Shown here: positions 25,114 to 34,657 of the stretch, one piece after another
How the letters are laid out: the number at the start of each line of letters is the position of its first letter
Position numbering within the stretch: the first letter of the stretch is position 1
From: Streptomyces deccanensis
Lineage (GTDB): Bacteria > Actinomycetota > Actinomycetes > Streptomycetales > Streptomycetaceae
NCBI RefSeq assembly: GCF_022385335.1
Contig: NZ_CP092431.1
Span: 2,480,001-2,544,000, forward strand
DNA length: 64,000 bases
Direction of reading: 5' to 3'
The notes under the pieces: model-generated
Databases searched by the model: none
What the model saw: the letters and a program-made list of their open reading frames with translations, nothing else
What the model was told of the DNA's origin: nothing
Translations under genes and position numbers: made by a program

Positions 25114-26370
25114 TCAGCCGAAGAAGTTCCGTACGTGCTCCAGGCCTTCGACCAGGGCGTCGATCTCGGCCGGCGTGGAGTACAGATAGAACGACGCTCG
25201 GGTGGTCGCGGGAATTCCGTACCGCAGGCAGACGGGGCGGGCGCAGTGGTGGCCGACCCGGACCGCGATGCCCTGCTCGTCGAGGACCTGGCCCACGTCG
25301 TGCGGGTGGATGTCGCCGAGGGTGAAGGAGATCGCCGCGCCCCGGTCCTCGGCCGTGGCGGGGCCGATGATCCTGAGGTCCGGGACCTCCGCCAGCCGCT
25401 TCACCGCGTATTCGGTGATCGCGTGCTCATGGGCGAGGATCTTGTCCATGCCGATGGAGTTCAGGTAGTCGATCGCCGCGCCGAGGCCGACCGCCTGCGC
25501 GATCGGCGGGGTGCCCGCCTCGAACTTGTGCGGGGCGGGGGCGTACGTCGACGAGTGCATCGACACCGTCTCGATCATCTCGCCGCCGCCGAGGAACGGA
25601 GGCAGGTCCTCCAGGAGCTCCTGGCGGCCCCAGAGCACGCCGATGCCCGTCGGTCCGCACATCTTGTGGCCGGTGAAGGCCACGAAGTCGGCCTGGAGCG
25701 CCTGCACGTCCAGCGGCATGTGCGGTGCGGCCTGCGAGGCGTCGATGCAGACCAGGGCACCGACCTCCTGTGCCCGGCGCACTATCGCCTCGACGGGGTT
25801 GACCGTGCCGAGGATGTTGGAGACCAGCACGAAGGAGACGATCTTCGTCTTCTCGGTGATGATCTCCTCGATGTTGGAGAGGTCGAGGCGGCCGTCGTCG
25901 GTCAGCCCGAACCACTTCAGCTTCGCGCCCGTGCGCTGCGAGAGCAGCTGCCACGGCACGATGTTGGAGTGGTGCTCCATCTCCGTGATGACGATCTCGG
26001 TCTCGGAGTCCACGCGGTAGGGCTCGTCGGCCCAGCCCAGCATGTTCGCCACGAGGTTGAGCGACTCGGAGGCGTTCTTGGTGAAGATCACCTCGTCGCG
26101 CGAAGGCGCGTTGACGAACTCCGCGACCTTGTCGCGCGCGCCCTCGTACAGCGCCGTGGCCTCCTCGGCGAGCACATGCACACCGCGGTGGACGTTGGCG
26201 TTGTAGCGCTCGTAGTACTCGCTCAGGGCGTCCAGCACCTGGCGCGGCTTCTGCGAGGTCGCCGCGTTGTCCAGGTACACGAGCTTCCGGCCGTCGTGGA
26301 CCTGACGGTCCAGGATGGGGAAGTCCTTGCGGATCGCCTCGGTGTCGAGGAGGCCCGGCAGCTGTGTCAC
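25114..26370 (-). CDS. sufS: Cysteine desulfurase SufS
   Basis: 418 residues, PLP fold type I. PLP Lys236 in AFTGHKMCGPTGIG; catalytic Cys376 in RVGHHCARP; His133 region in TEMEHHSNIVPW. It removes sulfur from cysteine as a persulfide and passes it to SufU. Coupled to sufC (ATGA overlap 26367-26370) and followed by sufU. A few extra starts exist; the one used gives the family N-terminus with EAIRKDFPILDRQVHDGRKL. Confidence 0.95.
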   Translation of the reverse strand: MTQLPGLLDTEAIRKDFPILDRQVHDGRKLVYLDNAATSQKPRQVLDALSEYYERYNANVHRGVHVLAEEATALYEGARDKVAEFVNAPSRDEVIFTKNASESLNLVANMLGWADEPYRVDSETEIVITEMEHHSNIVPWQLLSQRTGAKLKWFGLTDDGRLDLSNIEEIITEKTKIVSFVLVSNILGTVNPVEAIVRRAQEVGALVCIDASQAAPHMPLDVQALQADFVAFTGHKMCGPTGIGVLWGRQELLEDLPPFLGGGEMIETVSMHSSTYAPAPHKFEAGTPPIAQAVGLGAAIDYLNSIGMDKILAHEHAITEYAVKRLAEVPDLRIIGPATAEDRGAAISFTLGDIHPHDVGQVLDEQGIAVRVGHHCARPVCLRYGIPATTRASFYLYSTPAEIDALVEGLEHVRNFFG

Positions 26371-27131
26371 GCGGATGCGCCACCCTTCACGTACTTGTCG
26401 TAGCCCTCGGCCTCGAGCTGGTCCGCGAGCTCCGGGCCGCCGGACTCGGCGATACGGCCGTTCGCGAACACGTGCACGTGGTCGGGCTTGATGTAGCGCA
26501 GGATGCGCGTGTAGTGCGTGATCAGCAGGGTGCCGACCTCGCCGGTCTCGCGGACGCGGTTGACGCCCTCGGAGACGATGCGCAGCGCGTCGACGTCCAG
26601 GCCGGAGTCCGTCTCGTCGAGGATCGCGACCTTGGGCTTGAGCAGCTCCAGCTGGAGGATCTCGTGGCGCTTCTTCTCACCGCCGGAGAAGCCCTCGTTG
26701 ACGTTGCGCTCGGCGAAGGAGGGGTCCATGTTGAGGCGCTGCATGGCCTCCTTGACCTCCTTCACCCAGGTGCGCAGCTTGGGGGCCTCGCCGCGGATGG
26801 CGGTGGCGGAGGTGCGCAGGAAGTTGGAGACGGAGACACCCGGGACCTCGACCGGGTACTGCATCGCCAGGAACAGGCCCGCGCGGGCGCGCTCGTCGAC
26901 GGACATCTCCAGGACGTCCTCGCCGTCGAGCAGCACGGTGCCGCCGGTGATCGTGTACTTCGGGTGACCCGCGAGGGAGTAGGCGAGGGTCGACTTGCCG
27001 GAGCCGTTGGGGCCCATGATGGCGTGCGTCTCGCCCTGCTTCACGGTGAGGTCGACGCCCTTGAGGATCTCCTTCGTGGCGTTGTCGGCCTCGACGGTGA
27101 CGTGCAGGTCTCGGATTTCAAGCGTTGCCAT
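26367..27131 (-). CDS. sufC: SUF complex ATPase SufC
   Basis: 254-residue ABC-type ATPase that forms the SufBCD scaffold complex. Walker A GPNGSGKST (about 40-48), signature FSGGEKKRHEILQ, Walker B KVAILDETDSGLDVDALRIV, and the SufC-specific LAGHPKYTITGGTVLLDGED. Cytoplasmic. Overlaps sufS by 4 bp, 7 bp downstream of the Rieske gene. Confidence 0.96.
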   Translation of the reverse strand: MATLEIRDLHVTVEADNATKEILKGVDLTVKQGETHAIMGPNGSGKSTLAYSLAGHPKYTITGGTVLLDGEDVLEMSVDERARAGLFLAMQYPVEVPGVSVSNFLRTSATAIRGEAPKLRTWVKEVKEAMQRLNMDPSFAERNVNEGFSGGEKKRHEILQLELLKPKVAILDETDSGLDVDALRIVSEGVNRVRETGEVGTLLITHYTRILRYIKPDHVHVFANGRIAESGGPELADQLEAEGYDKYVKGGASA

Positions 27132-27138
27132 GGGTGCC

Positions 27139-27459
27139 TCAGGACTCCTGGGTGAGGGAGACGAGCACGTCGTCCCCTTCGATCTTTACGGGGTATACGG
27201 GGACGGGGCGCGTCGCGGGTAGGCCGGACGGCTTGCCGGTTCTGAGGTCGAACGCGGAGCCGTGCAGCCAGCACTCGATCTGACAGTCCTCCACCTCGCC
27301 CTCGGAGAGCGAGACGTTCGCGTGGGAGCAGATGTCGTGGATGGCGAACACCTCCCCCTCGGTCTGCACGACCGAGACCGGCGTGCCGTCGAGTTCCACC
27401 CGCTTGGGGGTGTCCTCCTCCAGCTCGCTCAGCCCACAGGCTCGTACATAGGTCGACAT
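27139..27459 (-). CDS. Rieske [2Fe-2S] ferredoxin in the suf operon
   Basis: 106 residues with both Rieske ligand pairs: Cys44-x-His46 (ICSHANVSLSEG) and Cys63-x2-His66 (ECWLHGSAFD). This bifunctional-type ferredoxin is a regular member of actinobacterial suf operons, between sufD and sufC, and may supply electrons for cluster assembly. Its ATG shares a base with the sufD stop. Not a dioxygenase subunit, since no oxygenase is nearby. Confidence 0.92.
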   Translation of the reverse strand: MSTYVRACGLSELEEDTPKRVELDGTPVSVVQTEGEVFAIHDICSHANVSLSEGEVEDCQIECWLHGSAFDLRTGKPSGLPATRPVPVYPVKIEGDDVLVSLTQES

Positions 27460-28640
27460 CAGACCGACGCCTCCAGCTCCTCGTCGATCTTCACGAGAAG
27501 GCGTTCCTGGATGTCGTCCACACCGATCTGCTGGACCAGCTCGGCGAAGAAGCCGCGGACCACGAGGCGGCGGGCCTCTTCGGCGGGGATGCCGCGGGCC
27601 ATCAGGTAGAAGAGCTGCTCGTCGTCGAAGCGGCCGGTCGCGCTCGCGTGGCCGGCGCCGACGATCTCGCCGGTCTCGATCTCCAGGTTGGGCACGGAGT
27701 CGACCCGGGCGCCGTCCGTGAGGACCAGGTTCCGGTTCATCTCGTAGGTGTCGGTGCCCTCGGCCTTGGCCTCGATCAGCACGTCGCCGATCCAGACCGC
27801 GTGGGCGCCGTCGCCCTGGAGCGCGCCCTTGTAGACCACGTTCGACTTGCAGTGCGGGGTGTTGTGGTCGACCAGGAGGCGGTGCTCCTGGTGCTGCCCC
27901 TTGTCGGTGAAGTAGAGCCCGAACAGCTCGGCCTCGCCGCCGGTCCCGGCGTAGGCGACGCGGGGGTGGAGGCGGACGACGTCGCCGCCGAAGGTGACGA
28001 CGATCGACTTGAACGACGCGTCCCGGCCGACCAGGGCGTTGTGCTGGGCCACGTGGACGGCCTTGTCGTCCCAGTCCTGGACGGAGACGACGGTCAGCTT
28101 GGCGCCGTCGCCCAGGACGTAGTCGACGTTGGCGGCGAGCACCGCGTCACCGGTGTGGTCGATGACGACGACGGCCTCGGCGAAGGCGCCCAGCTCGATC
28201 ACCTGGTGGGCGAAGGCGGTGCCGCCCTCGCCGTGCACGGCGATCCGGATCGGCTCGGCGAGGACCGTCTCCTTGGGGACGGTGATCACGCCGGCCTTCT
28301 CGAAGGCCGAGTAGGCCTGGGCGGCGACGCGGTCCACCGGAGTGCCGGCCTTGCCGAGGCGGGCGTCGTCGCGGCCGACGGCCTCGACGGTGACGCCCTC
28401 GGGGGCCTGGACGTCGACCTTCAGGCCGTCGCCGGAGGCGACGGCGGTGCCGTCGTGCAGCCCGCGCAGGCGCTCCAGCGGGGTGAACCGCCACTCCTCC
28501 TCGCGGCCGTGCGGCACGGGGAAGTCCGCCACGTCGAAGGACGGGGGCGCGCTCATGCGCGTGGCGACGGTCGACTCGGCGGCCACCGCGATCGAGCCGG
28601 CGGTGGTGCTCCCCACCGGGATGTTCTGAGCCTCAGCCAT
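27459..28640 (-). CDS. sufD: SUF complex scaffold SufD
   Basis: 393 residues. N-terminal helical part with FPVPHGREEEWRFTPLERLR, then a long beta helix and the C-terminal SufBD signature HASATGRFDDEQLFYLMARG IPAEEARR. SufD pairs with SufB over the SufC dimer to build Fe-S clusters and helps iron entry. Separated from sufB by 88 bp containing a stem-loop, otherwise the operon is tight. Confidence 0.94.
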   Translation of the reverse strand: MAEAQNIPVGSTTAGSIAVAAESTVATRMSAPPSFDVADFPVPHGREEEWRFTPLERLRGLHDGTAVASGDGLKVDVQAPEGVTVEAVGRDDARLGKAGTPVDRVAAQAYSAFEKAGVITVPKETVLAEPIRIAVHGEGGTAFAHQVIELGAFAEAVVVIDHTGDAVLAANVDYVLGDGAKLTVVSVQDWDDKAVHVAQHNALVGRDASFKSIVVTFGGDVVRLHPRVAYAGTGGEAELFGLYFTDKGQHQEHRLLVDHNTPHCKSNVVYKGALQGDGAHAVWIGDVLIEAKAEGTDTYEMNRNLVLTDGARVDSVPNLEIETGEIVGAGHASATGRFDDEQLFYLMARGIPAEEARRLVVRGFFAELVQQIGVDDIQERLLVKIDEELEASV

Positions 28641-28677
28641 GGCTGTCGGTCTGCTCTCTTCCTACGTTTACGATCTT

Positions 28678-28702
28678 CGGCCCGCCCCGGAGAGGCGGGC
28701 CG
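28678..28702 (-). other. Intercistronic stem-loop between sufB and sufD
   Basis: cggcccgcc (28678-28686) pairs perfectly with ggcgggccg (28694-28702), loop 7 nt. It sits in the only real gap of the suf operon and could act as attenuator, processing site or mRNA stabiliser for the sufB message. Confidence 0.6.
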
Positions 28703-28728
28703 CCTGCTGCTGGACCGGAGGGCGGTGC

Positions 28729-30153
28729 TTAGCCGACCGCGCCTTCCATCTGCAGCTCGATCAGCCGGTTGAGCTCCAGCGCGTACTCCATCGGCAGCTC
28801 CTTGGCGATCGGCTCGACGAAGCCGCGCACGATCATCGCCATCGCCTCGAACTCGCTCAGACCGCGGCTCATCAGGTAGAAGAGCTGGTCCTCGGAGACC
28901 TTGGAGACGGTCGCCTCGTGGCCCATGGAGACGTCGTCCTCGCGGACGTCGACGTACGGGTAGGTGTCCGAGCGGGAGATGGTGTCGACGAGCAGCGCGT
29001 CGCACAGGACGTTCGACTTCGAGCCCGGGGCGCCCTCGCCGATCTCGATCAGGCCGCGGTAGGAGGTGCGGCCACCGCCGCGCGCCACCGACTTCGACAC
29101 GATGTTCGAGGAGGTGTTCGGGGCCATGTGGACCATCTTGGCGCCGGCGTCCTGGTGCTGCCCCTCGCCCGCGAACGCGATGGAGAGGGTCTCGCCCTTG
29201 GCGTGCTCGCCCATCAGGTAGACGGCCGGGTACTTCATCGTCACCTTGGAGCCGATGTTGCCGTCGACCCACTCCATGGTCGCGCCCTCGTAGGCCACGG
29301 CGCGCTTGGTGACCAGGTTGTAGACGTTGTTCGACCAGTTCTGGATGGTCGTGTAGCGGCAGCGGGCGCCCTTCTTGACGATGATCTCGACGACCGCGGA
29401 GTGCAGGGAGTCCGACTTGTAGATCGGGGCCGTACAACCCTCGACGTAGTGGACGTAGGCGTCCTCGTCGACGATGATCAGCGTCCGCTCGAACTGGCCC
29501 ATGTTCTCCGTGTTGATACGGAAGTAGGCCTGGAGCGGGATCTCCACGTGCACGCCCTTCGGCACGTAGATGAAGGAGCCGCCGGACCACACGGCGGTGT
29601 TCAGCGACGCGAACTTGTTGTCGCCGACCGGGATGACCGTGCCGAAGTACTCCTTGAAGAGCTCCGGGTGCTCCTTCAGGGCGGTGTCGGTGTCGAGGAA
29701 GATGACGCCCTGCTCCTCCAGGTCCTCGCGGATCTGGTGGTAGACGACCTCGGACTCGTACTGGGCGGCGACACCGGCGACGAGGCGCTGCTTCTCCGCC
29801 TCGGGGATGCCGAGCTTGTCGTACGTGTTCTTGATGTCCTCGGGCAGGTCCTCCCAGGACTCCGCCTGCTTCTCCGTGGAGCGCACGAAGTACTTGATGT
29901 TGTCGAAGTCGATGCCGGAGAGGTCCGAGCCCCAGTTCGGCATGGGCTTCTTCTCGAACAGGCGCAGACCCTTGAGACGGAGCTTGGTCATCCACTCCGG
30001 CTCGTTCTTCTTCGCGGAGATGTCGCGGACGACGTCCTCGTTGATACCGCGCTTGGCAGAGGCGCCGGCCTCGTCGGAGTCCGCCCAGCCGTATTCGTAC
30101 TTACCCAGGCCCTCGAGCTCGGGGTGGGCTGTCTCCTCGATGGGGAGAGTCAT
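28729..30153 (-). CDS. sufB: SUF complex scaffold SufB
   Basis: 474 residues, the usual length, with no intein. N-terminal [20 protein letters not shown], the core beta helix with [20 protein letters not shown] (containing the conserved Cys) and [20 protein letters not shown], and the C-terminal [20 protein letters not shown]. SufB is the site of Fe-S assembly in SufBC2D. The ATG overlaps the sufR stop (ATGA), tying SufB production to SufR. Confidence 0.96.
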   Translation of the reverse strand: MTLPIEETAHPELEGLGKYEYGWADSDEAGASAKRGINEDVVRDISAKKNEPEWMTKLRLKGLRLFEKKPMPNWGSDLSGIDFDNIKYFVRSTEKQAESWEDLPEDIKNTYDKLGIPEAEKQRLVAGVAAQYESEVVYHQIREDLEEQGVIFLDTDTALKEHPELFKEYFGTVIPVGDNKFASLNTAVWSGGSFIYVPKGVHVEIPLQAYFRINTENMGQFERTLIIVDEDAYVHYVEGCTAPIYKSDSLHSAVVEIIVKKGARCRYTTIQNWSNNVYNLVTKRAVAYEGATMEWVDGNIGSKVTMKYPAVYLMGEHAKGETLSIAFAGEGQHQDAGAKMVHMAPNTSSNIVSKSVARGGGRTSYRGLIEIGEGAPGSKSNVLCDALLVDTISRSDTYPYVDVREDDVSMGHEATVSKVSEDQLFYLMSRGLSEFEAMAMIVRGFVEPIAKELPMEYALELNRLIELQMEGAVG

Positions 30154-30881
30154 GCGGGGTTCCTCCCGGCCGTGCTTGCGGATGCGTTGGTGGCTGTCTT
30201 GGAAACTCTGGGGATGAACGTCGTGCAGACGCCGTCGCCGTGGGCGATGGTGGCCAGCCGCTGGACGTGCGTACCGAGCAGTTCGGCGAAGAGCTCGGTC
30301 TCGGCCTCGCAGAGCTGCGGGAACTGCTCGGCCACATGGGCTACCGGGCAGTGGTGCTGGCAGAGCTGCTCACCCTGGTGGGGGTGGGGGGCACTGCGTG
30401 CCGTAGCAGCGTACCCGTCGGCACTCAAGGCCTTGGCCAGGGCTTCGGTCTTCTCTTCGGGGTCCGCGGCCTCGACGGCCTCGCGGTAGGCCCCGGCCTG
30501 GGCGGCGACCCGGGCGCGGGCGAAGGCGGCGACCGCCTGCTCCCCGCCCTCCTGGTCGGCGATCCAGCGGAGCGCGTCGGTGGCGAGCTTGTCGTACGAC
30601 TGGTCGAAGGCGTCCCGTCCGCAGGCCGTCAGGGCGAACACCTTGGCCGGGCGCCCGCGCGTACGCGTGCCGTAGACGCGCTGCTCGCGGGGTTGCACGA
30701 CGTCGTCGGAGACCAGGGCGTCGAGGTGCCGGCGGACGGCCGCCTGGGTCAGCCCCAGACGCCCCGCGAGGTCGGCCACGGTGGACGGGCCGTGGGACAG
30801 GATGGACCGCGCGACCCGGTTGCGGGTGGACCGCTCACCGGTCGCGAGTTCCTCCTGCGGAGCCTCGCCGACGTTTTTCAC
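30150..30881 (-). CDS. sufR: SufR, Fe-S cluster-sensing repressor of the suf operon
   Basis: 243 residues from a GTG at 30881. An N-terminal winged helix (about 20-90: [40 protein letters not shown]) and a C-terminal cluster-binding region with Cys174-x3-Cys178-x12-Cys191 ([20 protein letters not shown] then C) plus Cys219. These are the SufR cluster ligands. Holo-SufR represses and apo-SufR releases the operon. The GTG abuts a CAAC-N6-GTTG operator, and no Shine-Dalgarno is seen, so the mRNA may be leaderless; an in-frame GTG at 30953 would extend the protein by 24 residues. Confidence 0.9.
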   Translation of the reverse strand: MKNVGEAPQEELATGERSTRNRVARSILSHGPSTVADLAGRLGLTQAAVRRHLDALVSDDVVQPREQRVYGTRTRGRPAKVFALTACGRDAFDQSYDKLATDALRWIADQEGGEQAVAAFARARVAAQAGAYREAVEAADPEEKTEALAKALSADGYAATARSAPHPHQGEQLCQHHCPVAHVAEQFPQLCEAETELFAELLGTHVQRLATIAHGDGVCTTFIPRVSKTATNASASTAGRNPA

Positions 30882-30894
30882 AACGCCATTGTTG
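30881..30894. promoter_or_regulatory. SufR box CAAC-N6-GTTG at the sufR start
   Basis: caacgccattgttg is the palindromic CAAC-N6-GTTG site that, from memory, Streptomyces avermitilis SufR binds to repress its suf operon. It touches the GTG start of sufR on the minus strand, so binding would block the promoter/start region. Confidence 0.82.
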
Positions 30895-30952
30895 CGTAAT
30901 TCCTCAGAGCTGGGCAAGCCGCGTCCGGCCGGGCGGGCGGTGCCGTGCATCA

Positions 30953-30968
30953 CTTAGGCATACCTAAG
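30953..30968. promoter_or_regulatory. TTAGG-N4-CCTAA palindrome between sufR and the AAC(3)-like gene
   Basis: cttagg (30953-30958) and cctaag (30963-30968) are inverted half-sites around cata. The half-sites resemble those of DtxR/DmdR iron boxes, but the spacing is shorter than the 19-bp consensus. It could link the divergent region to iron status. Confidence 0.35.
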
Positions 30969-31042
30969 CTGACCTGGGGAAACGATCACTGATCGATCAA
31001 ACCGGTGGCGCCGCGCAGGGCGCTGGGGAAGACTGCCACACC

Positions 31043-31876
31043 ATGTCGACAACCCCTCCCACCGGCCCTCTTGTCACCCGCGCCGGCTTGGCGGCGGACC
31101 TGCGCGCCGCCGGTGTCGAGCCCGGCGAGACCCTCCTCGTGCACTCCTCGCTCAGCTCGCTCGGCTGGGTCTGCGGAGGCGCCGTGACGGTCGTGCACGC
31201 GTTGCTCGACGCACTCGGCCCGGACGGCACCCTGGTCGTGCCCAGCCAGTCCGGCGACCTGTCGGACCCCGCGCTCTGGGCGAACCCCCCGGTGCCCGAG
31301 GAGTGGTGGGAGACCATCCGCGCCGGCATGCCCGGCTACGACCCGGCGACCACCCCCACCCGCGGGGTCGGGGTGATCCCCGAGACGGTGCGCACCTGGC
31401 CGGGCGCCCTGCGCAGCGCGCACCCCCAGACGTCCTTCGCGGCGATAGGCCCGGGCGCGTCGGCGCTCCTCGCGGACCACGCCACCGACTGCCGCCTGGG
31501 CGAGCGCAGCCCACTGGCCCGGCTCGAGGCGGCGGGCGCCCGCGTCCTGCTGCTCGGCGCGGGCTACGACTCCTGCACCTGCTTCCACCTGGCCGAGTAC
31601 CGGATCCCCGCGCCGCTGGTGGAGGTCGGCCGTCCGGGCCCGGACGGCTGGGAGGTGGTGACCGAGGTGTCCATCGACTCGGACCGGTTCGACGAACTCG
31701 GGTACGACTTCGAACGCGACCGCGGCATCCGCCGGACCAGGGTGGGCGGGGCGGACGTACGGCTGTTCCCGGTGGCCGACGCGGTGGCGTACGCCGAGCG
31801 CTGGCTCCCCGTGCACCGTCCCCGTGAGGAGGGGATCTCCGGACCCGCCCGCCTCGGCACCCGGCCGTCTCCCTAG
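31043..31876 (+). CDS. Aminoglycoside N(3)-acetyltransferase family protein
   Basis: 277 residues of the AAC(3)/antibiotic_NAT family. Family strings: [20 protein letters not shown] (about 28-47), [33 protein letters not shown], and [20 protein letters not shown] (about 171-190) with the acetyl-CoA and catalytic His regions. It would acetylate the 3-amino group of aminoglycosides, but many Streptomyces paralogues have unknown amine substrates. Divergent from sufR; ATG at 31043. It ends 10 bp before the ABC ATPase start and might be cotranscribed. Confidence 0.85.
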   Translation: MSTTPPTGPLVTRAGLAADLRAAGVEPGETLLVHSSLSSLGWVCGGAVTVVHALLDALGPDGTLVVPSQSGDLSDPALWANPPVPEEWWETIRAGMPGYDPATTPTRGVGVIPETVRTWPGALRSAHPQTSFAAIGPGASALLADHATDCRLGERSPLARLEAAGARVLLLGAGYDSCTCFHLAEYRIPAPLVEVGRPGPDGWEVVTEVSIDSDRFDELGYDFERDRGIRRTRVGGADVRLFPVADAVAYAERWLPVHRPREEGISGPARLGTRPSP

Positions 31877-31886
31877 ACTCGGGCCC

Positions 31887-32810
31887 ATGCGAAGTGACCC
31901 CGTGGTCCAGGTCCGGTCCCTGGTGAAGCGGTACGGCGACAAGACCGCGGTGGACGGCCTGGACCTGGTGGCCGGGGCGGGCGTGACCGCCGTGCTCGGC
32001 CCGAACGGCGCGGGCAAGACGACCACGATCGAGACCTGCGAGGGGTACCGGAAGCCGGACTCCGGCTCGGTGTCCGTCCTCGGCCTCGACCCGGTCCGCG
32101 AGGCCGCCGCGCTGCGCCCCCGGATCGGCGTGATGCTCCAGTCCGGCGGCGTCTACTCCGGCGCCCGCGCGGAGGAGATGCTCCGGCACGTCGCGAAGCT
32201 GCACGCCCACCCCCTCGACGTGGACGCCCTGATCGAGCGCCTGGGCCTCGGCAGCTGCGGCCGTACGACGTACCGGCGGCTCTCCGGCGGGCAGCAGCAG
32301 CGCCTCGCCCTCGCGATGGCCGTCGTCGGCCGGCCCGAGCTGGTCTTCCTCGACGAGCCGACCGCCGGTCTCGACCCGCAGGCCCGCCGGGCCACCTGGG
32401 AACTGGTGCGGGACCTGCGCGCGGACGGTGTCTCGGTCATCCTCACCACGCACTACATGGACGAGGCCGAACAGCTCGCGGACGACGTCGCGATCATCGA
32501 CGGCGGCCGGGTCATGGCCCAGGGCTCGCCCGAGGACCTGTGCCGGGGCGGCGCCGAGAACACCCTGCGCTTCACCGGCCGGCCGGCCCTCGACGTCGGC
32601 TCCCTGCTGAAGGCGCTCCCGGCGGACTCCACCGCCGTCGAACTGATGCCCGGCGTGTACCGGGTGACGGGCAAGGTCGATCCGCAGCTCCTCGCGACCG
32701 TCACCTCCTGGTGCGCCCAGCACGGGGTGATGCCGGACCGGATCTCGGTGGAGCGGCACACCCTCGAAGACGTCTTCCTGGAGCTCACGGGCAAGGAGCT
32801 GCGGTCATGA
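31887..32810 (+). CDS. ABC-2 type exporter ATPase
   Basis: 307 residues: Walker A GPNGAGKTT (about 38-46), Q-loop GVMLQSGGVYSG, signature RLSGGQQQRLALAMAVVG, Walker B LVFLDEPTAGLDP, H-loop ILTTHYMDEAEQ. The C-terminal 90 residues are the DrrA-like regulatory region ending TLEDVFLELTGKEL. Coupled by ATGA overlap to its permease. Substrate unknown; the position just upstream of ctaA is conserved in actinobacteria, so a heme- or respiration-linked role is possible. Confidence 0.9.
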   Translation: MRSDPVVQVRSLVKRYGDKTAVDGLDLVAGAGVTAVLGPNGAGKTTTIETCEGYRKPDSGSVSVLGLDPVREAAALRPRIGVMLQSGGVYSGARAEEMLRHVAKLHAHPLDVDALIERLGLGSCGRTTYRRLSGGQQQRLALAMAVVGRPELVFLDEPTAGLDPQARRATWELVRDLRADGVSVILTTHYMDEAEQLADDVAIIDGGRVMAQGSPEDLCRGGAENTLRFTGRPALDVGSLLKALPADSTAVELMPGVYRVTGKVDPQLLATVTSWCAQHGVMPDRISVERHTLEDVFLELTGKELRS

Positions 32811-33586
32811 GCGCGCGTACGAGCACCGGGGCCTACACACCGATGCCGGGGGCGGCCCCGCTGACCCGCATGATCGCGGCGCAGGCGGCGCTGGAGACGA
32901 GGATGCTGCTGCGCAACGGCGAGCAGTTGCTCCTGACGGTCGTCATCCCGACGCTGCTGCTGGTGCTGTTCGGCTCCGTGGACATCGTGGACACGGGCGA
33001 GGGCGAGGCGGTCGACTTCCTGGCGCCCGGCGTCCTGGCGCTCGCCGTGATGTCGACAGCGTTCACCGGGCAGGCCATCGCCACCGGTTTCGAGCGCCGC
33101 TACGGCGTGCTGAAGCGGCTGGCCGTCTCACCGCTCCCCCGCTGGGGCCTGATGACGGCGAAGACCCTGTCCGTGCTGGTCACGGAGGTCCTCCAGGTCG
33201 TCCTGCTCACGGTGATCGCCTTCGCGATGGGCTGGGACCCGCACGGAAACCCCTTCGCCGTGCTGCTCCTGCTGGTCCTCGGCACGGCCGCCTTCTCGGG
33301 CCTCGGTCTGCTGATGGCGGGCACGCTGAAGGCGGAGGCGACGCTGGCGGCGGCGAACCTCGTCTTCCTGCTGCTGCTGGTGGGCGGTGGTGTCGTCGTC
33401 CCGCTGGAGAAGTTCCCGGACGCGGCGCAGAGCGTGCTCGGGCTGCTGCCGATCGCGGCCCTGTCGGACGGGCTGCGGGACGTCCTCCAGCACGGCGCCG
33501 GGGTGCCGTGGGGCGACCTCGGCATCCTCGCGGCGTGGGCGGTGCTCGGGCTGGGCGCGGCGGCACGCTTCTTCCGCTGGGAGTAG
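32807..33586 (+). CDS. ABC-2 type exporter permease
   Basis: 259 residues with six hydrophobic segments between about 42 and 255. ABC-2 strings: TRMLLRNGEQLLLTVVIPTL, FLAPGVLALAVMSTAFTGQA, ERRYGVLKRLAVSPLPRWGL and the sixth helix AAWAVLGLGAAARFFRWE. Overlaps the ATPase gene by 4 bp and forms the export complex with it in the cytoplasmic membrane. Confidence 0.9.
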   Translation: MSARTSTGAYTPMPGAAPLTRMIAAQAALETRMLLRNGEQLLLTVVIPTLLLVLFGSVDIVDTGEGEAVDFLAPGVLALAVMSTAFTGQAIATGFERRYGVLKRLAVSPLPRWGLMTAKTLSVLVTEVLQVVLLTVIAFAMGWDPHGNPFAVLLLLVLGTAAFSGLGLLMAGTLKAEATLAAANLVFLLLLVGGGVVVPLEKFPDAAQSVLGLLPIAALSDGLRDVLQHGAGVPWGDLGILAAWAVLGLGAAARFFRWE

Positions 33587-33645
33587 CCGCAGGTCACGCT
33601 CCTGGCCACACCCCTCGTGAATACGTGCACAAGCGGCGGCCTACG

Positions 33646-34656
33646 ATGGGACGCGTGCCGAAAGTGACCCGTGACGACCTCGTCTCCGCCGCGCGCAACC
33701 CGCTCGCCTTCATCGCCGACCGTTGGACGCCGGACCCCAGAACGGTCCGGCGCGCGGCCCTCGCCGCCCTCGTGATGGCGGTGGTCATCGTGGTGACCGG
33801 CGGTGCCGTGCGGCTCACCGGGTCGGGCCTCGGCTGCCCGACCTGGCCCAAGTGCACCGACGACTCGCTCACCGCGACCCGTGAGATGGGCGTCCACGGC
33901 TACATCGAGTTCGGCAACCGCCTGCTGACGTACGTGCTGTGCGCGGCGGTCGGCTGGGCGATCATCGCCGCGCGTTCGCAGAAGCCGTACCGGCGCTCTC
34001 TCACCCGGCTGGGCTGGGCCCAGTTCTGGGTCGTCATGGGCAACGCGGTGCTCGGCGGCATCGTCGTGCTGGTCGGCCTCAACCCGTACACGGTGGCCGC
34101 GCACTTCATGCTCTCGACCGTGCTGATCGCCGTGGCCGCCGTGATGTGGCACCGCACCGGCGAGAGCGACACGGCCCCGCGTCCGCTGGTCGGCCAGGCG
34201 GTGCGGCAGTTGGTGTGGGTGCTGGTCGGCGTGACGCTGCTGCTGATCGCGGTGGGCACGGTCGTCACCGGCGCCGGTCCGCACGCCGGTGACTCGAGCG
34301 AGGTCGAGCGGATCCCGCTGAACTGGGAGAACGTCACCAAGCTGCACGCGGTGCTGGCCTGGATCGTGGTGACGCTGACCTTCGCCCTGTGGTTCGTCCT
34401 CAAGGCCGTGGACGCCCCGCCCGGTCCGCTGCGCCGCACCCGCGACCTGTTCCTGATCCTCCTCGCGCAGGGCCTCCTGGGCTATGTGCAGTACTTCACC
34501 GACCTCCCCGAGATCCTGGTGGGCGCCCACATGTTCGGCTCCTGCCTGGTCTGGATCGCGACCCTGCGGGTGCTGCTGTCGCTGTGGGAGCGGCCGGTGG
34601 ACAAGATCGACGTGTCCGCTACGGCGGCCGAGGCGCCGGTCGCCGCGCACGGCTGA
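33646..34656 (+). CDS. ctaA: Heme A synthase (COX15/CtaA family)
   Basis: 336 residues, eight membrane segments. It oxidises the C8 methyl of heme O to a formyl group, giving heme A for cytochrome aa3 oxidase. Family strings: VTGGAVRLTGSGLGCPTWPK (about 51-70, with the conserved Cys), HGYIEFGNRLLTYVL (about 85-99, heme His), AHFMLSTVLIAVAAVMWHR, VTKLHAVLAWIVVTL and VGAHMFGSCLVWIATLRVLL. ATG 33646 is used; GTG 33655 is possible. ctaB is encoded 3.4 kb away on the other strand. Confidence 0.94.
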   Translation: MGRVPKVTRDDLVSAARNPLAFIADRWTPDPRTVRRAALAALVMAVVIVVTGGAVRLTGSGLGCPTWPKCTDDSLTATREMGVHGYIEFGNRLLTYVLCAAVGWAIIAARSQKPYRRSLTRLGWAQFWVVMGNAVLGGIVVLVGLNPYTVAAHFMLSTVLIAVAAVMWHRTGESDTAPRPLVGQAVRQLVWVLVGVTLLLIAVGTVVTGAGPHAGDSSEVERIPLNWENVTKLHAVLAWIVVTLTFALWFVLKAVDAPPGPLRRTRDLFLILLAQGLLGYVQYFTDLPEILVGAHMFGSCLVWIATLRVLLSLWERPVDKIDVSATAAEAPVAAHG

Positions 34657-34657
34657 G

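Noticed and set aside
28729..30153. Intein in SufB
   Set aside because: SufB here is 474 residues with uninterrupted family sequence.
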